Positions 33,953 to 43,135 of a stretch of 64,000 nt of DNA are shown here, in pieces. The translations under genes were made by a program, and so were the position numbers. Numbering within the stretch: position 1 is the first letter of the stretch; each line of letters starts with the position of its first letter. This DNA is from Gaetbulibacter_B jejuensis (GTDB taxonomy: Bacteria > Bacteroidota > Bacteroidia > Flavobacteriales > Flavobacteriaceae), in the NCBI RefSeq assembly GCF_039524015.1, contig NZ_BAAAGF010000001.1, positions 620,001 through 684,000 on the forward strand, in the 5' to 3' direction. The notes beneath the pieces were generated by a model that was not told where the DNA came from, searched no databases, and saw only the letters and a list, made by a program, of their open reading frames with translations.

Positions 33953-34931
33953 TTGAAGAGGGTTTTAGTTTAGTGGTAATATGAAAAAGGGCATCACCTT
34001 GATATACAATAGGAGATTCATTAACATTAATAATATAACCCGAAAAAGAAGCTCTCACAAAGTGGTTGAATTTTCCGTAAGGGTCAGTAATATTACCAAT
34101 AATATCTCCTTTAGTAACTTCAGAACTTATTTGAACTGAAGCTCTAAACATACCTGAAATATTTGCACGTTGCCAACGACTGTCTAAAATATAAACAGGA
34201 TTGTTTTTAGGTTTAGACACCTTAAATTTTGCAGATAACATACCTAAATGATTTAAGACGCGTTTAGCTCCATTTACACCAGTATTGGTAATGTTGTTAT
34301 CAATATGATTAGATTTTCCGCCTTCAAACAATAGTACAGGTTTACCATGTTTGCTCAACACGCTTCTAAATGATTTTTTAATGTTTTTTGAGTACAGTAT
34401 AAAAGGTGCATTAAAAATGTTTGCTAGTAAATCGAGCTCAGGATTATTTTTTACAATACGCATTTGAGGTGCATTAAAACGACCTGCTCCTCCAGTATGA
34501 AAGTCGACTACAACATCTACATCAGGAATAACTTCGGTAACTAATTTATTAGCAACTCTACTAGCCAAAGAACCTTTTTTTGTACCTGGAAATACGCGGT
34601 TTAAATCTCTTCCGTCTGGGAACTCTCTGTTGAGGTTAATAAACCCAAACACATTAATTACAGGTAAACACACAATAGTTCCGCACTTAGGTTTATTGAT
34701 GCCTTTTGCTATAATTTGACGCACAATTTCAACACCATTAACTTCATCACCATGAATACCTGCGGTAAATAAAACTACAGGTCCAGGTTTTTTAGAACGT
34801 TCAATAATTACAGGAACATCAACACTAGAGGAAGTATGCAAATTAGCAACACCAAAACTAAGTTCACAGCTTTCGCCAACTTTAATATCGCGTCCTAAAA
34901 TTGTTATAACTTTCCTCTGTTTGTAGGTCAT
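33921..34931 (-). CDS. Succinylglutamate desuccinylase/aspartoacylase-family zinc hydrolase
   Basis: The 336-residue protein has the metallocarboxypeptidase fold of AstE/AspA. The zinc motif is in FTAGIHGDEVNGVE (His and Glu, about residue 60), and the third ligand is the His of VVDFHTGGAG (about 145). Its start overlaps the RimK stop by 4 nt (ATGA), indicating coupled translation. In this context, with a glutamate ligase and a protease, it may trim a glutamylated substrate; that is inference. Confidence 0.88.
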   Translation of the reverse strand: MTYKQRKVITILGRDIKVGESCELSFGVANLHTSSSVDVPVIIERSKKPGPVVLFTAGIHGDEVNGVEIVRQIIAKGINKPKCGTIVCLPVINVFGFINLNREFPDGRDLNRVFPGTKKGSLASRVANKLVTEVIPDVDVVVDFHTGGAGRFNAPQMRIVKNNPELDLLANIFNAPFILYSKNIKKSFRSVLSKHGKPVLLFEGGKSNHIDNNITNTGVNGAKRVLNHLGMLSAKFKVSKPKNNPVYILDSRWQRANISGMFRASVQISSEVTKGDIIGNITDPYGKFNHFVRASFSGYIINVNESPIVYQGDALFHITTKLKPSSSEKSHLKSNL

Positions 34932-35803
34932 GTTCTGTTTCTTTCTATATAAGTGATAATAGCTTTTGCTATATTTTTCCCTGTTGCACCTTCAATGCCT
35001 TCAAGCCCTGGAGTAGAGTTAACTTCCAATAACAAAGGTCCTCTTGCCGATTGTAGCATATCAACACCGCAAACAGGTAATTTTAAAGCGCGAGATGCTT
35101 GCATTGCTAATCGTAGTTCAGCATCGTCTAGTTTTACTACTTCAGCAGTTCCGCCTCTATGTAAATTAGACCTAAATTCGCCTTCTTTACCTTGGCGTTT
35201 CATGGCACCAACCACATGTCCATCAACAACTAAAGCTCTTAAATCGGCTCCTTTTGCTTCTTTAATAAACTCTTGAACAATAACTCTTGCTTGTAAACCA
35301 TTAAAGGCCTCCAACACTGATTCGGCAGCATTTTTTGTTTCAGCTAAAACAACTCCTAAACCTTGTGTGCCTTCTAAAAGTTTAATAATTACAGGTGTTC
35401 CTCCAACATGTTCAATAACTTCTTCAACGTCTCTAGAGTAGTTAGTGAAAACCGTTTTTGGCATACCAACACCAGCTTTACTTAGGCGTTGTAAACTGCG
35501 CAACTTATCTCTTGAACGTACAATGGCATCAGAGGTTACAGTTGTAAATACATTCATCATTTCAAACTGTCTTACCACAGCACAACCATAAAAGGTTACC
35601 GAAGTTCCAATTCGAGGAATGATAGCATCTACATAATCCAAATACCTATCTTTATAATAGATAGTTGGTTTTTCTTTTTCAATAATAATATCACATTTTA
35701 AAGGGTCAATAACTTCAACGATATGACCTCTTCTTTCTCCTTCATCGATTAATCGACGCGTTGAATACAAATGCGAATTTCTAGATAGAATTACAATGTT
35801 CAT
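34928..35803 (-). CDS. rimK: RimK-type ATP-grasp ligase (S6-glutamate ligase family)
   Basis: I start at 35803 (MNIVILSRNSHLYSTRRLIDE), giving 291 residues; a longer start lies inside the upstream gene. It has the RimK N-domain and the ATP-grasp core (GVGMPKTVF, KLLEGTQGLGVVL, QEFIKEAKGADLRALVV, LLLEVNSTPGLEGIE with the metal-binding E-x-N). RimK adds glutamates to the C-terminus of ribosomal protein S6, or makes poly-glutamate. It overlaps both neighbours and belongs to a four-gene operon. Confidence 0.93.
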   Translation of the reverse strand: MNIVILSRNSHLYSTRRLIDEGERRGHIVEVIDPLKCDIIIEKEKPTIYYKDRYLDYVDAIIPRIGTSVTFYGCAVVRQFEMMNVFTTVTSDAIVRSRDKLRSLQRLSKAGVGMPKTVFTNYSRDVEEVIEHVGGTPVIIKLLEGTQGLGVVLAETKNAAESVLEAFNGLQARVIVQEFIKEAKGADLRALVVDGHVVGAMKRQGKEGEFRSNLHRGGTAEVVKLDDAELRLAMQASRALKLPVCGVDMLQSARGPLLLEVNSTPGLEGIEGATGKNIAKAIITYIERNRT

Positions 35804-36224
35804 GGATGCTGGTATTGTATGATACATTTTGTTGATTAACGTCAACAAGAAATTTCTTGCTCAAAAACTGTCTGCCAATGAGTACAGGAAATTTCATATC
35901 ATCTCTAGTGCTTAAAGTTAAGTTAATCTTATACGTTTTACCAAAAAATATAATGGTTGATTTTATTTTAAATCTATTTTCCTTAAAACCATTGCTACTT
36001 TTTACGTCAGTACGAGTATAGCTGTCAAACACAACTTCTTTTCCGCTAAAATTAGGATGACCAGCACTGTAAAATGTGCAAAAAAGTTTGTTGTCTTTTT
36101 CAATAATTTTTGAACAATGTATGGCAGAGGTGTAAGCACCTGTATCTATCTTAACATCAATGCTAAAAAGACCTAGCGTAGGAAAATCTACTCTGTCAAT
36201 TCTACCAATAATTTGTTTTGTCAT
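35781..36224 (-). CDS. Retropepsin-like ATP-dependent zinc protease family protein
   Basis: The 147-residue protein belongs to the PF05618 family (named zinc protease but with a retropepsin-like fold). The aspartic-protease-like motif is DTGAYTSAIHC (about residues 26-36), preceded by GLFSIDVKI and followed by GRQFLSKKFLVDV near the end. Pseudomonas RimB is a family member that acts with RimK. It overlaps the start of rimK by 23 nt. The joint role with RimK is supported by context. Confidence 0.85.
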   Translation of the reverse strand: MTKQIIGRIDRVDFPTLGLFSIDVKIDTGAYTSAIHCSKIIEKDNKLFCTFYSAGHPNFSGKEVVFDSYTRTDVKSSNGFKENRFKIKSTIIFFGKTYKINLTLSTRDDMKFPVLIGRQFLSKKFLVDVNQQNVSYNTSIHEHCNSI

Positions 36225-36325
36225 GTGTTTTTTTACGTTTTAAAAAAGTGGCGCAATGTAGTAAATAAGTTAATTCAAAAAATTTTAAAAATCATAAATT
36301 TTTCACGCTAAAAAATTAAAATATT

Positions 36326-36333
36326 TACCTTTG
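36326..36333 (+). promoter_or_regulatory. -7 box just upstream of uvrC
   Basis: TACCTTTG fits the consensus and ends 5 nt before the uvrC ATG, which implies a leaderless or almost leaderless uvrC mRNA. Confidence 0.45.
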
Positions 36334-36338
36334 AAGTA

Positions 36339-38129
36339 ATGAGCAATACATCACTAGAAATTCAGCTAAAAACCCTACCAAATCAACCTGGTGTATATCA
36401 GTATTTTGATAGTGATGGCAAGATTTTGTACATAGGTAAAGCCAAAAACTTAAAGAAACGCGTAAGCTCTTACTTCAATAAACAGCACGATTATGGTAAA
36501 ACCAGAGTGTTGGTGAAAAAAATTGCAACTATAAAGCATATTGTTGTTGATACCGAAACCGATGCGCTATTGCTGGAGAATAATCTTATTAAAAAATACC
36601 AACCGCGTTACAATGTTATGCTCAAAGACGACAAATCTTATCCATGGATTTGTATTAAGAATGAGCGTTTTCCAAGAGTATTTTCTACCAGAAGAGTCAT
36701 AAAAGATGGTAGTGAGTACTTTGGTCCTTATACAAGTATGAAGACCGTTTCTACATTGCTTAACCTTATAAAAGGGCTTTTTCAATTAAGAACTTGCAAT
36801 TATGATTTGTCACAAGAAAAAATTGATGCCAATAAATATAAAGTGTGCTTAGAATATCATTTAGGAAATTGCAAAGGTGCATGTGAAGGTTATGAAACTG
36901 AAACAGAGTATCACGCAAACATTGATGCTATAAAAGAAATTCTTAAAGGAAATTTTAAAGATTCGCTTTCACAGTTTAAACAGCAAATGAAAGACTATGC
37001 CGAAGATATGCAGTTTGAAGAAGCGCAGAAAATAAAAGAAAAAATTGAAGTTTTAGAAAACTACCAGTCAAAATCTACTATAGTCAATCCAAAAATTAGC
37101 AATGTGGATGTGTTTAGCATTGTAAGTGATGAATCTTATGGCTATATCAATTTTTTGCAATTATCTTATGGTTCAATTATTCGTTCGCATACATTAGAAA
37201 TTAAAAAGAAACTTCAAGAAACTGATGTTGAACTTTTAGAATTGGCAATTACCGAGTTAAGACAACGTTTTAATTCAAAGTCAAAAGAAATTTATGTGCC
37301 ATTTAAGGTGAATATTGGAGAACATATAAAAACAACAATTCCTAAGCTAGGAGATAAAAAGCACATTTTAGACCTATCTCTTCGAAATGCTAAATATTAC
37401 CGAATGGAACGCTTTAAACAGGTAAAAATCACCGATCCTGATAGACATGTCAATAGGATTATGGCACAAATGAAAGCCGATTTGCGGTTAAGTGAAGAGC
37501 CTAGACATATTGAGTGTTTTGATAACTCAAACATACAAGGAACCAATCCTGTTGCAGCTTGTGTAGTGTTTAAAGATGGTAAACCAAGTAAAAAAGATTA
37601 CAGGCATTTTAATATAAAAACAGTTGAAGGACCAGACGATTTTGCGTCTATGGAAGAAGTAGTGTTTAGACGATACAAGCGTTTGCTTGACGAAGATCAA
37701 CCGTTACCACAGTTAATTGTTATTGATGGAGGAAAAGGACAACTCTCTTCTGCCTTAAAGAGTTTGGATGTTTTGGGGTTGAGAGGAAAAATAGCAATCA
37801 TCGGAATTGCAAAACGTTTAGAAGAATTATTTTATCCAGATGATCCAATTCCCTTATATTTAGATAAAAAAAGCGAGACCCTAAAAATCATTCAACAATT
37901 ACGTAACGAAGCACATCGTTTTGGAATAGAACACCACAGAAACAAACGTAGCAAAAGTGCTTTAAATACTGAGTTGGAAACCATTCCAGGAATTGGAGAA
38001 AAAACAGTTGTTGAGCTTTTAAAAACATTTAAATCGGCTCGTCGAGTATCTAATGCAAAACTAGATGAGTTAGAAGATGCAGTAGGTAAATCAAAAGCAG
38101 ATAAAATTTATAATTACTATCATAATTAA
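36339..38129 (+). CDS. uvrC: Excinuclease ABC subunit C
   Basis: The 596-residue nuclease makes both incisions in nucleotide excision repair. The GIY-YIG domain is N-terminal (QPGVYQYFDSDGKILYIGKA), a UVR motif follows near residue 215 (DMQFEEAQKIKEKIE), then the RNase H-like C-terminal nuclease (HIECFDNSNIQGTNPVAA, IVIDGGKGQL) and a helix-hairpin-helix (TIPGIGEKTVVELL). The stop codon overlaps the next start (TAATG). Confidence 0.97.
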   Translation: MSNTSLEIQLKTLPNQPGVYQYFDSDGKILYIGKAKNLKKRVSSYFNKQHDYGKTRVLVKKIATIKHIVVDTETDALLLENNLIKKYQPRYNVMLKDDKSYPWICIKNERFPRVFSTRRVIKDGSEYFGPYTSMKTVSTLLNLIKGLFQLRTCNYDLSQEKIDANKYKVCLEYHLGNCKGACEGYETETEYHANIDAIKEILKGNFKDSLSQFKQQMKDYAEDMQFEEAQKIKEKIEVLENYQSKSTIVNPKISNVDVFSIVSDESYGYINFLQLSYGSIIRSHTLEIKKKLQETDVELLELAITELRQRFNSKSKEIYVPFKVNIGEHIKTTIPKLGDKKHILDLSLRNAKYYRMERFKQVKITDPDRHVNRIMAQMKADLRLSEEPRHIECFDNSNIQGTNPVAACVVFKDGKPSKKDYRHFNIKTVEGPDDFASMEEVVFRRYKRLLDEDQPLPQLIVIDGGKGQLSSALKSLDVLGLRGKIAIIGIAKRLEELFYPDDPIPLYLDKKSETLKIIQQLRNEAHRFGIEHHRNKRSKSALNTELETIPGIGEKTVVELLKTFKSARRVSNAKLDELEDAVGKSKADKIYNYYHN

Positions 38130-40366
38130 TGAAGCATATAATCTTAATAGCACTGATATTTTTTAATATATCACTTTATGCTCAAGAAAGCGTAGAAGAA
38201 ACCAAGCCCAAAATAGGTTTAGTGCTAAGTGGTGGTGGAGCAAAAGGGTTTGCACACATAGGTGTTTTAAAGGTTATTGATAGCTTAGGTATTAAAGTAG
38301 ACCAAGTTGCAGGAACCAGTATGGGAGCTATTATTGGATCGTTATATGCGTCTGGTTATACAGGAAAACAATTAGATTCAATTTTTAGAACTCTAAATTT
38401 TGATGATGTTATTAGCGATAATCTACCTCGAGAAGCAAAAACATTTTACGAACGGGATAATGCCGAAAAATATGCAGTAAGCTTACCGTTTGATAAATTT
38501 AAACTTAAGTTACCTTCAGCAATTTCAAGAGGGCAAAATGTATATAATTTATTAACCTATTTAACCCTACATGTGAGTGAGGTTGATGATTTTCAAAAGT
38601 TACCTATTCCGTTTTTTTGTATTGCTACTGATGTAGAAACTGGTAAGGAGGTAATTCTAGATAAAGGAAATTTAGCTAAAGCTATTACAGCAAGTGGAGC
38701 GTTTCCGTCGTTGTTTCAGCCTGTTGAGATTGATGGTCAACTACTTATCGATGGAGGTGTAGTAAACAATTATCCTATTGATGAGCTTAGAGCCAAAGGG
38801 ATGGATATAATTATTGGTGTTGATGTGCAAGATGGATTGGCTACAAGGGACGAGTTGACTTCAGCACCTGATATTTTACTTCAAATCAATAATTACAGGA
38901 CAATTAACGATATGAAGTCTAAAGTAAAGAAAACCGATGTTTACATAAAACCAGACATTAAAGACTTTACTGTAATTTCGTTTAGTGAAGGAAGTCAAAT
39001 TGTGGAAAATGGTGAATATGCTGCAAGTCAAAAGATTGATGAACTTTTAGCATTAGCAAAAACAAATCAAAAGTCTGTACAGTATAAAGCAGTTAAATCA
39101 CCAGATAGTATACTTATTAATTCAGTAAATTTTGATGGTAATAAACGCTACACGAGGTCGTATGTGTTAGGAAAGTTAAGATTAAAACAAAACTCTAAAG
39201 TAAGCTATGAAGATTTTAATAGTGGCGTAAATAATTTGGTTGCAACCAATAATTTTGATGCCTTTCAATACAAGTTCAAAAAGTCAAAAGACTCTGATGG
39301 TTACGATTTAGATGCAACCTTAAAAGAAAGTAAAGCAACTACTTTTTTAAAGCTGGGTTTACATTATGACGATCTTTATAAAAGTGCAGCATTAGTAAAC
39401 ATTACCAAAAAGCGATTTTTATTTGATAACGATGTAGCTTCTTTCGATTTTATTCTAGGAGATAATGTTAGATATAATTTTGAATATTTTATTGACAAAG
39501 GGTTTTACTGGAGTATTGGTTTAAGGTCTAGATTTAACCAATTTCAAAAGGGAATTAGTGCACAATTATTGCTAGATGATGCTGAGCAAGACTTAACAGG
39601 AATCAATAAACTAGATGTAGAATTACAGGATCAAACCAATCAATTTTATTTACAAACCCTTTTCAGAAAAGACTTTGCATTTAGTGTTGGAGCAGAGCAT
39701 AAGCGTTTAAGAATTAAATCGGAAACGATAATCGACGATTTTCAAAGCGATGATGATGAGGTCATTTTTGAAAACACAGATTACTTAAGTTTGTTTGGAG
39801 GACTTAAGCTAGACACATATAGTAATAAGTATTTTCCAAAGAAAGGATTTTATTTTAATGGCGATTTTCATTTGTATTTACACGCTTCAAACTTTAACAA
39901 GGAGTTTTCTGAATTCTCAATAGCTAAAGCTGATATAGGATATGCGTTTAGTTTTTCTGATAAGTTTGCGGTAAACCTTTTATCACAAGGAGGCTTTAAA
40001 ATTGGTGACGACTCTACCAAAACACTCGATTTTGCACTCGGTGGTTATGGTAATAACTTTATCAATAATTTTATTTCATTCTATGGGTATGAAAACATTG
40101 CCTTAACAGGTAATAGTTTTGTAAAAGGAACCATAACCTTAGACTATGAGTTATTTAAAAAACACCATATAATAGCTGCTGCTAACTATGCAAATATTGA
40201 AGATGGCTTGTTTGAGTCTGGAGGATGGATTTCTAAGGTTGACTACAGTGGTTATGCCTTAGGTTATTCAGTAGAAACATTTTTAGGACCGCTTGAAGCA
40301 AAGTATACATGGTCTCCAGAGAACAATAAAAGCATTTGGGTCTTTAATATTGGGTTTTGGTTTTAA
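38129..40366 (+). CDS. Patatin-like phospholipase with POTRA and outer-membrane barrel
   Basis: The 745-residue protein has a signal peptide (LIFFNISLYAQ), a patatin domain (about residues 28-310; oxyanion GGGAKG, nucleophile in GTSMGA, Asp in DGGVVNN), a POTRA-like segment (about 325-400) and a C-terminal 16-strand-type barrel ending in WVFNIGFWF. This is the PlpD-like type Vd layout, in which the lipase is exposed or released. It overlaps uvrC by one base. Both family motifs are clear; the release mechanism is inferred. Confidence 0.9.
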   Translation: MKHIILIALIFFNISLYAQESVEETKPKIGLVLSGGGAKGFAHIGVLKVIDSLGIKVDQVAGTSMGAIIGSLYASGYTGKQLDSIFRTLNFDDVISDNLPREAKTFYERDNAEKYAVSLPFDKFKLKLPSAISRGQNVYNLLTYLTLHVSEVDDFQKLPIPFFCIATDVETGKEVILDKGNLAKAITASGAFPSLFQPVEIDGQLLIDGGVVNNYPIDELRAKGMDIIIGVDVQDGLATRDELTSAPDILLQINNYRTINDMKSKVKKTDVYIKPDIKDFTVISFSEGSQIVENGEYAASQKIDELLALAKTNQKSVQYKAVKSPDSILINSVNFDGNKRYTRSYVLGKLRLKQNSKVSYEDFNSGVNNLVATNNFDAFQYKFKKSKDSDGYDLDATLKESKATTFLKLGLHYDDLYKSAALVNITKKRFLFDNDVASFDFILGDNVRYNFEYFIDKGFYWSIGLRSRFNQFQKGISAQLLLDDAEQDLTGINKLDVELQDQTNQFYLQTLFRKDFAFSVGAEHKRLRIKSETIIDDFQSDDDEVIFENTDYLSLFGGLKLDTYSNKYFPKKGFYFNGDFHLYLHASNFNKEFSEFSIAKADIGYAFSFSDKFAVNLLSQGGFKIGDDSTKTLDFALGGYGNNFINNFISFYGYENIALTGNSFVKGTITLDYELFKKHHIIAAANYANIEDGLFESGGWISKVDYSGYALGYSVETFLGPLEAKYTWSPENNKSIWVFNIGFWF

Positions 40367-40397
40367 TAATCGCTTAAATTTTTCGATATTTGAGGAC

Positions 40398-40463
40398 ATG
40401 AAACCATTTTGGGAAGACTTATTACTACACTTACATTTTCTCATCAAGAGAAACCCAGAATAA
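40398..40463 (+). CDS. Possible 21-residue small ORF
   Basis: An ATG 10 nt-class Shine-Dalgarno-like TGAGGA sits 2-4 nt upstream; the frame reads MKPFWEDLLLHLHFLIKRNPE and then stops. The composition resembles a protein fragment rather than random AT-rich sequence, but nothing supports expression. It could be a gene remnant in the patatin-hmgA gap. Confidence 0.2.
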   Translation: MKPFWEDLLLHLHFLIKRNPE

Positions 40464-40478
40464 TTAGGCCTTATTGTA

Positions 40479-40569
40479 ATTTCTGCTTAGACAGAAATCT
40501 TATATTTTGTATCTTTATATAAATTAAATAACGACTGTTCTGTAACTTTAAACTTTTAATATCAGAACA
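40479..40569 (+). promoter_or_regulatory. Two TTCTG/CAGAA inverted repeats in the hmgA promoter region
   Basis: ATTTCTG-N6-CAGAAAT (40479-40498) is a perfect 7-bp dyad, and TGTTCTG-N20-CAGAACA (40536-40569) repeats the TTCTG/CAGAA core with a wider spacer. A near -7 box, TATATTTTG, lies between them at 40501-40509. Together they look like a regulator binding region for the tyrosine degradation genes. Confidence 0.4.
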
Positions 40570-40583
40570 TTAAAATATAAAAA

Positions 40584-41741
40584 ATGCCTTTTTATCATAA
40601 ATTAGGGAAAATCCCACATAAACGACATACGCAGTTTAGAAAACCAGATGGTAGCTTGTACTACGAGCAATTATTTGGAACCATTGGTTTTGATGGTATG
40701 TCCACCAATATGTATCACGAACATAGGCCAACACAAGTCAAAGACATAAAAAAACAATACAGTGTAGCGCCTAAAATTGCCAAAGCAAATAACATTCAAT
40801 CCTATAGGCTTCACGGATTTAAAATTCCACAGATAAACGATTATCTCGAAAGCCGAAAAACAGTATTGACCAATAGCGATTGTAGTATTATTTTGGCAGC
40901 GCCAAAACAATCTACCAAAGAGTATTTTTACAAAAATACCGATGCCGACGAGCTTATTTTTGTACATCGTGGTAGCGGAAAACTACGAACACATTTAGGA
41001 AACCTCGATTTTAAATATGGCGACTATTTGTTAGTACCAAGAGGAATCATCTACAAAATAGATTTCGATACCGAAGACAACCGTTTGTTTATTGTGGAGT
41101 CTCGTCGTCCAATTTACACTCCAAAGCGTTACCGCAACTGGTTTGGGCAATTGTTAGAGCATTCGCCATTTTGTGAGCGCGATTTACGTCAACCGCAAGA
41201 ATTGGAAACTCATAACGAAACAGGAGACTTTTTAATGAAAGTTAAAAAGCAAGGCGATATTTTTGATATGGTTTATGCCACACATCCTTTTGATGTTGTT
41301 GGGTACGATGGGTATAACTATCCGTACGCCTTTTCAATTCACGATTTCGAGCCCATAACAGGTCGTGTGCACCAACCACCACCAGTACACCAAACTTTCG
41401 AGACCGATGCCTTTGTGGTATGCAGTTTTGTACCAAGGCTGTACGATTACCATCCAGAAGCAATTCCTGCACCTTATAACCATAGCAATATAGATAGCGA
41501 TGAGGTTTTGTACTATGTAGATGGCGATTTCATGAGCCGAAACGATATTGACGCAGGTCATATCTCGCTGCATCCAGCAGGAATTCCGCATGGACCACAT
41601 CCTGGAGCAACAGAGCGAAGCATTGGTAAGATAAAAACCGACGAGTTAGCAGTAATGGTAGATACATTTAAACCCTTACAAGTAACCGAAGACGCATTAA
41701 AAATAGCAGACGAAGATTATTTTAAATCTTGGTTGGAATAA
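40584..41741 (+). CDS. hmgA: Homogentisate 1,2-dioxygenase
   Basis: The 385-residue Fe(II) enzyme opens the ring of homogentisate to maleylacetoacetate in tyrosine and phenylalanine degradation. Conserved cupin segments are visible: GEL-type FVHRGSGKLRTHLGNLDF, FEPITGRVHQPPPVHQTF and the C-terminal iron region SLHPAGIPHGPHPG. It is followed by hppD, which makes its substrate, so the two steps are adjacent. Confidence 0.95.
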   Translation: MPFYHKLGKIPHKRHTQFRKPDGSLYYEQLFGTIGFDGMSTNMYHEHRPTQVKDIKKQYSVAPKIAKANNIQSYRLHGFKIPQINDYLESRKTVLTNSDCSIILAAPKQSTKEYFYKNTDADELIFVHRGSGKLRTHLGNLDFKYGDYLLVPRGIIYKIDFDTEDNRLFIVESRRPIYTPKRYRNWFGQLLEHSPFCERDLRQPQELETHNETGDFLMKVKKQGDIFDMVYATHPFDVVGYDGYNYPYAFSIHDFEPITGRVHQPPPVHQTFETDAFVVCSFVPRLYDYHPEAIPAPYNHSNIDSDEVLYYVDGDFMSRNDIDAGHISLHPAGIPHGPHPGATERSIGKIKTDELAVMVDTFKPLQVTEDALKIADEDYFKSWLE

Positions 41742-41780
41742 CATATTAATAAGAAGCTAATCCTGCTTTCGGCAGTCGCT

Positions 41781-41823
41781 TTAAAAACTGTCCTATCGAG
41801 CGCAGTCGAGATACAGTTTTTAA
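41781..41823. repeat. Hairpin-forming dispersed-type repeat between hmgA and hppD
   Basis: Perfect 11-bp arms TTAAAAACTGT/ACAGTTTTTAA enclose TATCGAGCGCAGTCGAGATA. The CTCGACTGCGCTCGA core is a sequence I associate with dispersed intergenic repeats of Flavobacteriaceae. It lies 44 nt before hppD. Confidence 0.55.
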
Positions 41824-41867
41824 GAGCTCCAACAAACTGCCTCAATCAGGGCTAAAAAATAAACAAA

Positions 41868-43028
41868 ATGAGCAAAAACATAGAATCAGTAAACTACGGA
41901 CTGGAAAAAATATTTGAAGGAGCAGAAGACTTTCTACCTTTATTAGGGACCGACTACGTGGAGTTTTACGTTGGTAACGCTAAACAAGCAGCACACTTTT
42001 ATAAAACCGCTTTCGGGTTTCAATCTTACGCATACAAAGGTTTGGAAACAGGAAGCAAAGACACAGTATCTTATGTCTTAAAACAGGACAAAATACGCTT
42101 GGTTTTAACCACTCCATTAAACTCTAAACACCCAATTAACGACCATATTGTAAAACATGGCGATGGTGTAAAAGTAGTTGCACTTTGGGTTGAAGATGCT
42201 CGTAGTGCTTACGAAGAAACCACATCGCGTGGCGCAAAATCGTACATGGAACCTACAGTTGAAACCGATGAGTTTGGAGAAGTGGTAAGAGCAGGTATTT
42301 ACACCTATGGAGAAACCGTTCACATGTTTGTAGAACGTAAAAACTATAAAGGTCAGTTTATGCCAGGGTTTGTGAAATGGGAATCTGATTACAATCCAGA
42401 ACCAGTTGGCTTAAAGTATATTGACCACATGGTTGGTAACGTAGGTTGGGGCGAAATGAATACTTGGGTAAAATGGTACGAAGACGTCATGGGCTTTGTA
42501 AATTTCCTGTCTTTTGATGACAAGCAAATCCACACCGAATACTCTGCTTTAATGAGTAAAGTAATGAGTAATGGTAATGGTCGCATTAAATTCCCAATAA
42601 ACGAACCTGCTGAAGGAAAAAAACGCTCACAAATTGAAGAATATCTAGATTTTTATGAAGGTCCAGGAGTTCAACATATAGCTGTAGCTACTGATGATAT
42701 CATAACAACAGTTTCGCAGTTGCGTTCTCGAGGTGTTGAGTTTTTATCTATTCCACCAGAAGAGTATTACAAAGCAGTTCCTGGTCGATTGGAAGAATTT
42801 AGTCATGAATTACGTGAAGATATCGAAACGTTAAAAAGTTTAGGTATCATGATTGATGCTGATGAAGAAGGCTATTTATTACAAATATTCACCAAACCAG
42901 TAGAAGATAGACCAACGTTATTCTTTGAAATTATTCAACGTATGGGAGCAAGAGGTTTTGGAGCTGGAAACTTTAAAGCTTTGTTCGAATCCATTGAAAG
43001 AGAGCAAGAAAAGCGCGGAACATTATAA
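41868..43028 (+). CDS. hppD: 4-hydroxyphenylpyruvate dioxygenase
   Basis: The 386-residue Fe(II) enzyme converts 4-hydroxyphenylpyruvate to homogentisate. Two vicinal-oxygen-chelate domains are visible: LGTDYVEFYVGNAKQAAHFY (N-terminal, about residue 25) and the catalytic C-terminal domain with IDHMVGNV (about 187), VQHIAVATDDI (about 270) and FFEIIQRMG (about 350), which supply the two His and one Glu iron ligands. It forms one unit with hmgA. Confidence 0.96.
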   Translation: MSKNIESVNYGLEKIFEGAEDFLPLLGTDYVEFYVGNAKQAAHFYKTAFGFQSYAYKGLETGSKDTVSYVLKQDKIRLVLTTPLNSKHPINDHIVKHGDGVKVVALWVEDARSAYEETTSRGAKSYMEPTVETDEFGEVVRAGIYTYGETVHMFVERKNYKGQFMPGFVKWESDYNPEPVGLKYIDHMVGNVGWGEMNTWVKWYEDVMGFVNFLSFDDKQIHTEYSALMSKVMSNGNGRIKFPINEPAEGKKRSQIEEYLDFYEGPGVQHIAVATDDIITTVSQLRSRGVEFLSIPPEEYYKAVPGRLEEFSHELREDIETLKSLGIMIDADEEGYLLQIFTKPVEDRPTLFFEIIQRMGARGFGAGNFKALFESIEREQEKRGTL

Positions 43029-43052
43029 CAAATGTTTAACAATTACAGTATC

Positions 43053-43087
43053 AAAAAACTCCGCTAAAATATTGTGGAGTTTTTTTG
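43053..43087 (+). terminator. Terminator after hppD
   Basis: AAAAAACTCC/GGAGTTTTTT arms around a 13-nt loop are followed by a T tract, 24 nt past the hppD stop. Confidence 0.8.
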
Positions 43088-43135
43088 TTTTAATACTTTT
43101 GGAACAGTAATTGTAATTTGTAGTTTATAACAATA

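Noticed and set aside
41242..41600. Long antisense frames inside hmgA
   Set aside because: They lie wholly opposite a well-supported enzyme gene, have no start context and look like codon-bias shadows.
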